Positions 1-7,253 of a stretch of DNA of 38,746 nucleotides are shown here, piece after piece (positions within the stretch are counted from its first letter, which is position 1; every line of letters begins with the position of its first letter). The DNA comes from Gordonia jinhuaensis (GTDB lineage: Bacteria > Actinomycetota > Actinomycetes > Mycobacteriales > Mycobacteriaceae): the NCBI RefSeq assembly GCF_014639795.1, contig NZ_BMGC01000032.1:1-38746 (forward strand). The letters run 5' to 3'. Made by a program: the position numbers and the translations under genes. The notes beneath the pieces were generated by a model. That model had not been told where the DNA came from and did no database searches. It saw only the letters and a program-made list of their open reading frames with translations.

Positions 1-105
1 ACCGCCTCGGCAGATTGACCCCCATTGAATTCGAGACCATCATCAACCACGAGGCCCCTCAGGCCGCGTGACTAACCCTGTCACCTATCCGTGCACCAGG
101 CCCTC
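1..105 (+). mobile_element. Right end of an IS3-family insertion sequence (partial)
   Basis: Only the last ~105 bases of an insertion sequence are inside the window. They hold the end of a transposase frame and then a short non-coding tail, whose sequence up to about position 105 looks like the terminal region of IS3-family elements. Homology to a catabolic hydratase begins immediately afterwards in the same orientation, so this is the junction between the element and the gene it broke. The exact terminal inverted repeat cannot be set without the left end or an empty target site. Family assignment rests on the transposase tail and is moderately sure. Confidence 0.6.
3..71 (+). pseudogene. IS3-family transposase, C-terminal 22 residues (rest outside window)
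   Basis: The frame from position 3 reads RLGRLTPIEFETIINHEA and four more residues to a TGA at 69-71. A tail of the form R-L-G-x-L-T/S-P-x-E-[YF]-E near the stop is typical of the IS3-family OrfB (rve/DDE integrase) transposase, where it follows the catalytic core. The DDE residues lie upstream of the window, so it cannot be judged whether the transposase is intact. The gene is marked partial because of the window edge, not because a defect is seen. Confidence 0.6.
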
Positions 106-465
106 TCATTTGGGGATACCGTCGCTGACAATGCCTCAGCGGGTCTGTATGTGTTGGGGGAACAACACGTCAGTCTTGATCAATTCAGCCCTGTTGACGC
201 GCGTATGCGGATGATGATCAACGGCAATGAGGTGTCCAACGGTGTCGGATCGGACTGTCTCGGTGATCCGCTCAATGCGGTTGCCTGGTTGGCGGAGGTC
301 GCTCGGAAGTTCGGTCGGCCCCTGCGTACGGGGCAGGTCGTTCTCGCCGGCGCTCTCGGCGAGATGCGACCGGTGACCGCGGGCGACGAAGTGGTGGTTG
401 AGATATCTGGCCTGGGGTCGGTGAGCGCGCGATTTGCGGAGCTGACAGTGGATCGAGGCGAGTGA
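91..465 (+). pseudogene. 2-hydroxypenta-2,4-dienoate hydratase (2-keto-4-pentenoate hydratase), 5'-truncated by the IS element
   Basis: The ~118 residues from about position 109 match the C-terminal half of the MhpD/DmpE/HsaE hydratase family. They include the GDTVADNASAG segment, the CLGDPLNAVAWLA helix and the GALGEMRPVTAGDEV strand. Family members are about 260 residues, so the N-terminal half, with part of the metal site and active site, is missing. The loss falls exactly at the IS3 end. The intact enzyme adds water to 2-hydroxypenta-2,4-dienoate to give 4-hydroxy-2-oxovalerate, the substrate of the aldolase downstream. The GTG at 91 merely opens the frame; a stable product is unlikely. 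The TGA overlaps the GTG start of the next gene. Base composition is less GC-rich than in the core genes further right, which suggests acquired DNA. Confidence 0.8.
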
Positions 466-1421
466 CGTTGCCAGCTACGAAGAAAGTGGCGGTCGTAGGC
501 GCGGGAAACATTGGTGCCGATCTCGTGATGAAGATCGTTCGCTCCGCCGGAAGTCTCGAGTTGAGCGCGGTTGCCGACATCGATCCACATGCTGCAGGAT
601 TGCAGAAGGGGATGGAGATTGGTGTTCCCACGACCTGTCGCGGTATCGGCGGCCTGCTCGAGCTCGAAGGATTCGACGACATCGACATCGTATTCGATGC
701 AACGAGCGCGGCTGTGCACCGTCGCAACGTATCTCGTCTGCACATGCCGGGAAAGCGTGTGATCGACCTGACCGCTGGTGCAGCGGGACCGTTGGTCGTG
801 CCCGCGGTGAACATGGAAGACCACCTCAACGCCCCCGTCGTCAACTTGGTGACCTGCCCCGGACAGGCTGCGATCCCGATAATTGCAGCATTGGCATCTG
901 TTGCCGACGTTGCGTACGCGGAGGTCGTGGCGTCGATCGCGTCCAACGCGGCCGGCCCGGCGCTCCGCGCCAACATCGATGAGTTCACTGAGGTGACCGG
1001 ATTGGCCATCGAACAGGTAGGCGGTGCAAAGCGAGGAAAAGCGATGACGATCCTGAATCCTGCTGATCCACCGCTGACCATGCGGGACACGGTATTCGCT
1101 CTGGTGCACGCTAATGACGAGCTCACACAGAGCGAGATCGAGGAGGCAGTCGAGATGACGGTGGAGGATATCGCGTCGAGTGTGCCAGGCTACCGCCTGA
1201 AGCAGCAGGTGCAGATGAACCCGATCGCTCCTGGAAGCCCAGTCGGGACCCTCCTACGCGGCAATGTGACATGTCCGACCCACCAGGTGTCGATCTTTCT
1301 CGAAGTCGAGGGTGCCGGCGACCATTTGCCAGCCTATGCGGGCAACCTCGACGTCATGACGACGGCCGCCGTGCTCTTCGCAGAACGAATCGCCACTGCC
1401 GACCAAGAATCCGCAGCATGA
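462..1421 (+). CDS. Acetaldehyde dehydrogenase (acylating), meta-cleavage pathway
   Basis: The 319-residue product is an MhpF/DmpF/HsaG-type enzyme that converts acetaldehyde or propionaldehyde, NAD+ and CoA into acyl-CoA. It usually forms a channelling complex with the 4-hydroxy-2-oxovalerate aldolase. Visible features are the N-terminal Rossmann motif GAGNIG (residues ~13-18), the presumed catalytic cysteine in VTCPGQAA (Cys ~132), the RANIDEFTE segment and [20 protein letters not shown] near residue 200. Length is normal for the family. Around the cysteine, CPGQAA replaces the usual CGGQAT. The GTG start overlaps the preceding TGA, with GAGGCGA just upstream as a ribosome site; the stop overlaps the aldolase ATG. 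This is the only intact gene of the three-gene set, so it may now be without its partners. Confidence 0.9.
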   Translation: MTLPATKKVAVVGAGNIGADLVMKIVRSAGSLELSAVADIDPHAAGLQKGMEIGVPTTCRGIGGLLELEGFDDIDIVFDATSAAVHRRNVSRLHMPGKRVIDLTAGAAGPLVVPAVNMEDHLNAPVVNLVTCPGQAAIPIIAALASVADVAYAEVVASIASNAAGPALRANIDEFTEVTGLAIEQVGGAKRGKAMTILNPADPPLTMRDTVFALVHANDELTQSEIEEAVEMTVEDIASSVPGYRLKQQVQMNPIAPGSPVGTLLRGNVTCPTHQVSIFLEVEGAGDHLPAYAGNLDVMTTAAVLFAERIATADQESAA

Positions 1422-2439
1422 CTCGCAAGGTCTTCATTCAAGATGTGACTCTTCGGGACGGCATGCATGCGCTTCGCCATCACATCTCCACCCGCGACGT
1501 CGCGCGAATAGCAACTGCGCTGGACCATGCGGGCGTCGACGCCATCGAGGTGTCCCATGGTGATGGGTTGGTGGTGGCTCCCTGAACTATGGTCCCGGAT
1601 CGCACACGGACTGGGAATGGATAGAAGCCGCCGCCGGTGCGCTGCGCAAGGCGAGACTCACGACCTTGCTGCTGCCAGGGGTGGGAACCGTGGCGGACCT
1701 TCGGCGCGCCTACGAGCTGGGTGTGCGCTCAGTCCGAGTCGCCACTCACTGCACAGGTGCGGACGCGTCGGCTCAGCACATCTACGCCGCCCGTGAGATC
1801 GGAATGGATGTCTCCGGTTTTCTCATGCTCGCGCACATGGCCGCACCCGAGCAGCTCGCGGCACAGGCGAAGCTCATGGAGTCGTATGGGGCACACTGCG
1901 TTTACATCACAGACTCGGGCGGGCGGATGACCATGAGGGACATCGAGGCGCGGGTCAGTGCGTATCGGGAAGTCTTGGATCCGGAGACCGAGATCGGGAT
2001 CCACGCGCACGAGAATCTGTCGCTGGCGGTTGCCAACTCCGTGGTCGCAGTCGAGAACGGGGTGCGTCGAGTGGACGCGTCCCTCGCCGGACACGGTGCG
2101 GGGGCTGGCAATTGTCCCATCGAGGCCTTCGTTGCAGTGGCTAATCTGTCTGGATACGAGCACGGTTGCGATCTGAATGAGTTGGAGGATGCTGCCGATG
2201 ACATCGTTCGCCCCCTGCAGGATCGTCCGGTGCGCGTTGACCGCGAGACCCTGACGCTCGGGTACGCCGGTGTCTACTCGTCATTTCTTCGGCATGCCGA
2301 GGCCGCGGCCCATCACTTCGGACTTGATGTGCGCGACATTCTCGTTGAATGCGGCCGACGCAATCTGATCGGCGGGCAGGAGGACATGATCGTCGACATC
2401 GCGCTGGACCTCCTGGGTGAGCGGGAGGTGTCGCGCTGA
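1418..2439 (+). pseudogene. 4-hydroxy-2-oxovalerate aldolase, frameshifted
   Basis: This is a DmpG/BphI/HsaF-type aldolase of the HMGL-like family, which cleaves 4-hydroxy-2-oxovalerate to pyruvate and acetaldehyde for the neighbouring dehydrogenase. The frame starts at the ATG at 1418, shows the catalytic LRDGMHA motif, and ends early at 1585 after EVSHGDGL. From about 1575 the family sequence continues in another frame ([13 protein letters not shown]) through [18 protein letters not shown], the metal-binding [18 protein letters not shown] and the C-terminal LIGGQEDM, ending at 2439. Restoring one G near 1570 would give the family's GDGLGGxSxNYG, so a 1-bp deletion explains the break. Joined, the protein would be ~340 residues, the normal length. 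A sequencing error is possible; programmed frameshifting is less likely because no slippery site is evident. Confidence 0.85.
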
Positions 2440-2523
2440 CGACTGCTGCGTGACCTGTGTCGACAACCGCGAGGTGTGCGGGCCGTCGACCCGATGTCGG
2501 TCGCGTGTGACAGATTGGCACCC

Positions 2524-3723
2524 ATGATCAGACTCGGCCTCACCGGCGGGATCGGCGCCGGCAAATCCACCGTTGCACGTGCACTGACCGAACTCGGCGG
2601 GATCGTCGTCGATGCCGATCGGATCGCGCGTGAGGTCGTGGAACCGGGAACGCCCGGGCTCGCCGCATTGGTCGAGGCGTTCGGCGAACAGATCCTCTCC
2701 GCCGACGGTGCGCTCAACCGGCCCGCATTGGCGGCGAAGGCCTTCGCCGACGACGAGCAGCGCGCGAAGCTCAACTCGATCACACACCCGCTGGTCGCTG
2801 CGCGAACAGCCGAACTCGTCGAGCAGGCACCCGGTGATGCGATCGTGGTGCAGGACATCCCGCTCATCGTGGAGAATCAGATGGCGCCGTTCTTCCATCT
2901 GGTCGCCGTGGTGGGCACCGACGAGACGATCCGGCTGGACCGGTTGACCCGTATCCGCGGAATGGATGAGCAGGACGCCCGTGCGCGTATCCGGGCTCAG
3001 GCCAGCGATGAGCAGCGTCGAGCCGTTGCCGACGTGTGGATCGACAACTCCGGTGATGAGGAGATCACGCGCGAGGCGGTACGGCGGTTGTGGGATGAGC
3101 GGCTCGTTCCGTTCGAGCGCAACACGCGCGAGCGGATCGCGGTGTCGGGACCGGTGGCACTGGCCGACGCCGACCCCGCCTGGGCGGCGGCCGGCGCGCG
3201 ACTGGTGAACCGACTGTGGGCGCTGTGCGGTGAGAAGGCGACGGCGATCGACCACATCGGCTCGACCGCGGTGCCGGGGCTTGCGGCCAAGCCCGTCCTC
3301 GACATCCAGATCTGCGTGGCCGAGATGGGCGTGGCCGACGCACTGGTCGACGTACTCGCCGACGGCGGGTTCCCGCGCCGCACCGGCGTCGACCACGACG
3401 AGCCCAAACCCGACCCGCGCAGCGGTGTCACCGATCCGGCAGTGTGGGTGAAGCGGCTGCACGGTAGCGCCGATCCGGGTCGGCCTGCCAACGTCCACCT
3501 GCGGGTGGCGGGATCGCCGGGTGCGGTCTTCGCCGTCGCATTTCGGGACAGGCTGCGCGCCGACAGCCGATTCCGTGAGGACTACCTCGCCCTGAAGCGG
3601 CAAGCGGAGGACACGGCCGGGGGTGACATCGACCGCTACCTCGAGGTCAAGGAGCCGTGGTTCGACCAGGCCTACGCCGCGATCGCGGCCTCACTGTCCG
3701 ACCCGGAGCGCGGCCCGCACTAG
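2524..3723 (+). CDS. coaE: Dephospho-CoA kinase with C-terminal GrpB (UPF0157) domain
   Basis: This catalyses the last step of coenzyme A synthesis, ATP-dependent phosphorylation of the 3'-hydroxyl of dephospho-CoA, in the cytoplasm. Residues 1-~200 are the kinase: P-loop GGIGAGKS at ~8-15, then DADRIAREV (~31-39) and the lid region rich in Arg around 130-160. Residues ~210-395 are a GrpB-like nucleotidyltransferase-fold domain with the signature IDHIGSTAVPGLAAKPVLDI. This fusion is usual in mycobacteria and relatives; the GrpB part has no settled role there. The 399-residue length fits. The ATG at 2524 is chosen because the P-loop then sits 7 residues in. There is no clear Shine-Dalgarno sequence, so leaderless translation is possible. 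It ends 17 bp from the convergent DUF402 gene. Confidence 0.95.
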   Translation: MIRLGLTGGIGAGKSTVARALTELGGIVVDADRIAREVVEPGTPGLAALVEAFGEQILSADGALNRPALAAKAFADDEQRAKLNSITHPLVAARTAELVEQAPGDAIVVQDIPLIVENQMAPFFHLVAVVGTDETIRLDRLTRIRGMDEQDARARIRAQASDEQRRAVADVWIDNSGDEEITREAVRRLWDERLVPFERNTRERIAVSGPVALADADPAWAAAGARLVNRLWALCGEKATAIDHIGSTAVPGLAAKPVLDIQICVAEMGVADALVDVLADGGFPRRTGVDHDEPKPDPRSGVTDPAVWVKRLHGSADPGRPANVHLRVAGSPGAVFAVAFRDRLRADSRFREDYLALKRQAEDTAGGDIDRYLEVKEPWFDQAYAAIAASLSDPERGPH

Positions 3724-3740
3724 ATCCGAACGCCGGTCGA

Positions 3741-4265
3741 TCAGAGCACCAGGCGTGGCCCGAATCTCCAGGTGAGCGGGGCGCCGCAGTCGGCGAGCCA
3801 TGACTCGACGTCGTCGTTGTCGGCAGCAGCGCCGACGAGGGCGGACGTCGCGGTGGTGACCGCCTTCTCACACTGGTCGGTGCGCAGGTGTCCGGCCAGA
3901 TGCGCCTCGAAGAGCTCGTCGACGTCGACGAGTTGCAACGGCGAACCGGGACGGTCGACGAGGTCGAGATACCAGTCCTCGGCATGCCAGCGACCCTGTT
4001 CGTCGGGTCCGCTGAACTCGCCGATGTCGATGTAGAGGCGCTGGTCGGCTCGGTGCCCCGGAACGAAATGGAAGATGTTAGCCCGCATCGACAGGCGGGG
4101 GAGCACCCACGACTCCAGGTAGCTGAAGCGGGGATGATCGGCGGGCCGGGCCATGTAGAGACCGAAGTCGGTGGTGGTGTACTCGTCGACGGGGCGGACC
4201 ACACCCTTGTTGTCGGTGTTCGTCATGGCCGGTACGTCGAAGACCTCTCGTTTCGGCGCGTGCAT
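3741..4265 (-). CDS. DUF402 domain protein
   Basis: The 174-residue product belongs to the DUF402 family (FomD-like/RNase G- and E-associated fold), and its position between coaE and uvrB equals that of mycobacterial Rv1632c. The family core is seen in DFGLYMARPADHP, in the charged strand pair RLYIDIGEFSGPDEQ and WHAEDWYLDLV, and in the following acidic DVDELFEAHLAG. In characterised relatives such acidic residues bind metal and the domain hydrolyses nucleoside diphosphates or nucleotidyl phosphonates; that this protein does so is inference. The start is the ATG at 4265 (MHAPKREVFD), because the open frame upstream of it does not resemble the family. It is divergent from uvrB across a 160-bp spacer and convergent with coaE. 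Confidence 0.85.
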   Translation of the reverse strand: MHAPKREVFDVPAMTNTDNKGVVRPVDEYTTTDFGLYMARPADHPRFSYLESWVLPRLSMRANIFHFVPGHRADQRLYIDIGEFSGPDEQGRWHAEDWYLDLVDRPGSPLQLVDVDELFEAHLAGHLRTDQCEKAVTTATSALVGAAADNDDVESWLADCGAPLTWRFGPRLVL

Positions 4266-4396
4266 GCGACAAGCGTACGGGGTGAGCGCAGGTACCGGCG
4301 GCCGGTCGGACCTGCTGTCTGTCATGTACCGGTGGTTGGTCCACGCAGCTGATGACAGCGGCACGGGGCCGGGTCGCGCGACGCGCCGGAACATAA

Positions 4397-4419
4397 ATGT
4401 CGGTACCCGTGTTTAGGCT
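4397..4419 (+). promoter_or_regulatory. RecA-independent DNA-damage (PafBC-type) promoter of uvrB
   Basis: ATGTCGGTA, eight bases, then TAGGCT. The mycobacterial RecA-NDp/PafBC consensus is TTGTCRGTG-N8-TAnnnT, so seven of nine upstream bases, the exact 8-bp gap and the -10 pattern match. The last base of the -10 is 6 bp before the uvrB ATG, so a start seven bases downstream of the -10 would be the A of that ATG, giving a leaderless message. This agrees with the lack of a Shine-Dalgarno sequence. Basis: direct match to a remembered consensus. Confidence 0.6.
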
Positions 4420-4425
4420 TGTGTT

Positions 4426-6579
4426 ATGGCGTTTGCAGCAGAACATCCCGTACTCGCACATTCGGAGTTCCGTCCGATCGGTGAGGTCGAGCGCACCGAG
4501 GCCGAGTTCCGGGTGGTCAGCGAACACCAGCCGGCCGGCGATCAGCCCGCGGCGATCGAGGCGCTCGAGCATCGGCTGAAGGACGGCGAGAAAGACGTCG
4601 TCCTCATGGGTGCCACCGGCACCGGCAAGTCGGCGACCACCGCATGGCTCATCGAGCGCATGCAGCGGCCGACGCTGGTGATGGCACCGAACAAGACACT
4701 TGCCGCACAGCTGGCCAATGAGCTTCGAGAGATGTTGCCGCACAACGCTGTCGAGTACTTCGTCTCGTACTACGACTACTACCAGCCCGAGGCGTACATC
4801 GCTCAGACCGACACCTACATCGAGAAGGACTCGTCGATCAACGACGATGTCGAGCGATTGCGGCACTCGGCGACCTCGAGTCTGCTGTCTCGGCGCGACG
4901 TCGTCGTGGTCGCGTCGGTGTCCTGTATCTACGGCCTGGGCACTCCGCAGTCCTATCTGGACCGTTCGGTACAGCTCGAGGTCGGCCAGGAGGTCGATCG
5001 CGACGCGCTGCTGCGGCTGCTAGTCGACGTGCAGTACTCCCGCAACGACATGAGCTTCACCCGCGGTTCGTTCCGGGTGCGCGGCGATACGGTCGAGATC
5101 ATCCCCTCCTATGAGGAGCTCGCCGTGCGTATCGAGTTCTTCGGGGACGAGGTCGAGGCGCTCTACTACCTGCACCCGCTCACCGGTGATGTCGTCCGCG
5201 AGGTCGACTCGCTGCGGATCTTCCCGGCCACCCACTATGTCGCCGGACCCGACCGCATGGAGAAGGCGATGTCGAGTATCGAGGAGGAGCTCGAGCAGCG
5301 CCTCGCCGATCTCGAGGGCCGCGGCAAGCTGCTCGAGGCCCAGCGGCTGCGGATGCGCACCACCTACGACCTGGAGATGATGCGGCAGGTCGGTTTCTGC
5401 TCGGGCATCGAGAACTACTCACGACATATCGACGGCCGTGGACCTGGCTCGGCACCGGCGACCTTGATCGACTACTTCCCCGAGGATTTCCTGCTGGTGA
5501 TCGACGAGTCCCATGTGACCGTCCCGCAGATCGGCGGCATGTACGAGGGTGACATGTCGCGGAAGCGGAACCTCGTCGAATACGGCTTCCGGCTGCCCTC
5601 GGCCGTCGACAACCGGCCGTTGACCTGGGACGAGTTCGTCTCGCGCATCGGGCAGACGGTGTACCTGTCGGCCACTCCCGGCGCCTATGAGCTGGGTCAG
5701 ACCGGCGGCGAGTTCGTGGAGCAGGTCATCCGGCCCACCGGTCTGGTCGACCCCAAGGTCGTGGTGAAACCCACCAAGGGGCAGATCGACGACCTGGTCC
5801 ACGAGATCCGGGAGCGTACCGATCGCGACGAACGCACCCTCGTGACCACACTCACCAAGAAGATGGCCGAGGATCTCACCGATTACCTGCTCGAACTGGG
5901 GATCCGGGTGCGCTATCTGCACTCGGAAGTCGACACGTTGCGACGAGTCGAACTCCTGCGGCAGCTGCGACTCGGTGAATACGACGTGCTGGTGGGAATC
6001 AACCTCCTGCGTGAGGGACTCGACCTGCCCGAGGTGTCGCTCGTGGCGATCCTCGACGCCGACAAGGAAGGCTTTCTGCGGTCCACGACCAGCCTCATCC
6101 AGACGATCGGTCGTGCGGCGCGCAACGTCTCCGGTGAGGTGCACATGTACGCCGACAAGATCACCGACTCGATGAGTGCGGCGATCGAGGAGACCGAGCG
6201 TCGCCGGGAGAAGCAGATCGCCTACAACAAGGAACGTGGGGTCGACCCGCAACCATTGCGCAAGAAGATCGCCGACATCCTCGACCAGGTCTACCGCGAA
6301 GCCGAGGACGAGGTGGAGATCGGTGGCTCGGGCCGCAACTCGTCGCGCGGTCGTCGCGCACAGGGTGAGCTGTCGAAGTCGCACAGCGCGGGGGTCATCG
6401 AGAAGCGCGACGTCTCAGCGATGCCGCGCGCAGAACTCGCCGACCTCATCACCCAGCTCACCGACCAGATGATGAGTGCGGCACGTGATCTGCAGTTCGA
6501 GCTCGCCGGGCGGCTACGCGACGAAATCGCCGACCTGAAGAAGGAACTGCGCGGGATGGACGCGGCGGGAATCAAATAG
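4426..6579 (+). CDS. uvrB: UvrABC excinuclease subunit B
   Basis: UvrB is the damage-verifying helicase-like subunit of bacterial nucleotide excision repair. It is loaded by UvrA and recruits UvrC for incision. The 717-residue product shows the Walker A motif GATGTGKS (~62-69), the beta-hairpin that inserts between DNA strands ([11 protein letters not shown], ~115-125), the DESHVTVPQ Walker B region, helicase motifs V/VI in [25 protein letters not shown] split over ~526-550 and QTIGRAARN, and a C-terminal UVR domain (~675-712) that contacts UvrC. An ~40-residue basic stretch rich in Arg and Ser precedes the UVR domain, as in other actinobacteria. The ATG at 4426 has no Shine-Dalgarno sequence and lies at the predicted transcription start. 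uvrA is 5 kb downstream with a similar damage promoter. Confidence 0.98.
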   Translation: MAFAAEHPVLAHSEFRPIGEVERTEAEFRVVSEHQPAGDQPAAIEALEHRLKDGEKDVVLMGATGTGKSATTAWLIERMQRPTLVMAPNKTLAAQLANELREMLPHNAVEYFVSYYDYYQPEAYIAQTDTYIEKDSSINDDVERLRHSATSSLLSRRDVVVVASVSCIYGLGTPQSYLDRSVQLEVGQEVDRDALLRLLVDVQYSRNDMSFTRGSFRVRGDTVEIIPSYEELAVRIEFFGDEVEALYYLHPLTGDVVREVDSLRIFPATHYVAGPDRMEKAMSSIEEELEQRLADLEGRGKLLEAQRLRMRTTYDLEMMRQVGFCSGIENYSRHIDGRGPGSAPATLIDYFPEDFLLVIDESHVTVPQIGGMYEGDMSRKRNLVEYGFRLPSAVDNRPLTWDEFVSRIGQTVYLSATPGAYELGQTGGEFVEQVIRPTGLVDPKVVVKPTKGQIDDLVHEIRERTDRDERTLVTTLTKKMAEDLTDYLLELGIRVRYLHSEVDTLRRVELLRQLRLGEYDVLVGINLLREGLDLPEVSLVAILDADKEGFLRSTTSLIQTIGRAARNVSGEVHMYADKITDSMSAAIEETERRREKQIAYNKERGVDPQPLRKKIADILDQVYREAEDEVEIGGSGRNSSRGRRAQGELSKSHSAGVIEKRDVSAMPRAELADLITQLTDQMMSAARDLQFELAGRLRDEIADLKKELRGMDAAGIK

Positions 6580-6626
6580 CCCCGCAGAAGCTGGGCGAGG
6601 GCAGCTCGAGCGATGCCCGCGGAAGT

Positions 6627-6645
6627 GTGCGGCGGCCGCCCGCAC
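6627..6645 (+). terminator. Possible hairpin terminator after uvrB
   Basis: A short hairpin with stem GTGCGG/CCGCAC and a GC-rich 7-base loop lies 48 bp after the uvrB stop. There is no T-run after it. It could be one of the U-less terminators common in actinobacteria, or simply GC-rich sequence. Confidence 0.3.
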
Positions 6646-6680
6646 GTGATGGCCGAGACACTCGGGGCAACGGCGAAACG

Positions 6681-6715
6681 CTGTGACAATACGCCTGTCT
6701 CCACTAGTGTCACAG
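6681..6715 (+). promoter_or_regulatory. Promoter of the universal stress gene embedded in a palindrome
   Basis: CTGTGACA, 19 bases, then TGTCACAG form a perfect 8-bp inverted repeat. Inside it, TGTGAC (6682-6687) and TAGTGT (6705-6710) are separated by exactly 17 bp and look like -35 and -10 elements. Each hexamer therefore overlaps one arm of the palindrome. A dimeric repressor bound here would cover the promoter. The predicted start is near 6717, about 60 bp before the GTG of the stress-protein gene. The arms contain TGTGA/TCACA, the CRP half-site, but the spacing is not that of a CRP site. The regulator is unknown. Confidence 0.5.
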
Positions 6716-6777
6716 TCAACAATCGCACCGCGCGGCGCGTCCGCGTGGTGCGGAATTGCCGATGACGGAGGGGTGTT

Positions 6778-7227
6778 GTGGCGGCGTACCAGACGATCGT
6801 GGTGGGGACCGACGGCTCGGAGTCGTCGATGAAAGCGGTCGACCGCGCCGGTGCCACGGCGGGGGAGGACTCCACGCTCATCATTGCGTGCGCGTACATC
6901 CCGAGTGAGGGCCGCAGCAACGCCGCGGTCGCCGATCTGCTCAAGGACGAGGCGTATCAGGTGCAGGGCTCGTCGCCGACCGAGGAGATCCTGCGCCGCG
7001 CTCGTGAGCGTGCCGCCACCGCCGGTGCCCGCAAGATCACCACGCGCCCCATCAAGGGTGCCCCGGTTGATGCATTGCTGCAGTTGGTCACCGACGTCAA
7101 CGCCGACCTGCTGGTGGTCGGCAACCGTGGCCTCAACTCGATCGCTGGACGTCTGCTGGGTTCGGTTCCCTCTGACGTCGCGCGTAAGTCGGGTTGCGAT
7201 GTGTTGATCGTGCACACCGTCCACTGA
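6778..7227 (+). CDS. Universal stress protein (UspA family, Rv1636/TB15.3-like)
   Basis: This single-domain 149-residue USP resembles the cAMP-binding protein Rv1636 of M. tuberculosis in sequence and in position, between uvrB and the MBL-hydrolase/uvrA genes. Motifs are the N-terminal TIVVGTDGSESSMKAV and, near the C-terminus, the nucleotide-binding loop VVGNRGLNSIAGRLLGSVPSD (residues ~115-135). The latter is the G-2x-G-9x-G-S/T pattern of nucleotide-binding USPs. The mycobacterial homologue binds cAMP and is thought to buffer it; for this protein that is inference. The start is the GTG at 6778, preceded by GGAGGGG as a strong ribosome site. It probably has its own promoter within a palindrome at 6681-6715. 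Confidence 0.93.
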   Translation: MAAYQTIVVGTDGSESSMKAVDRAGATAGEDSTLIIACAYIPSEGRSNAAVADLLKDEAYQVQGSSPTEEILRRARERAATAGARKITTRPIKGAPVDALLQLVTDVNADLLVVGNRGLNSIAGRLLGSVPSDVARKSGCDVLIVHTVH

Positions 7228-7253
7228 CATTACGCCGTCTGACTCGCGAATCC

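Noticed and set aside
1566-1585. Programmed ribosomal frameshift in the aldolase gene
   Set aside because: No slippery heptamer or downstream stem is apparent, and the neighbouring hydratase is also broken; a simple deletion is more economical.
4210-4218. TTGTCGGTG, an exact upstream half of the PafBC promoter motif
   Set aside because: It lies inside the DUF402 coding region, and the -10 position eight bases on reads GGCCGG, not TAnnnT.
6681-6715. CRP site for the stress gene
   Set aside because: The TGTGA and TCACA half-sites are 23 bp apart instead of 6, so it is not a standard CRP site even though the palindrome itself is real.
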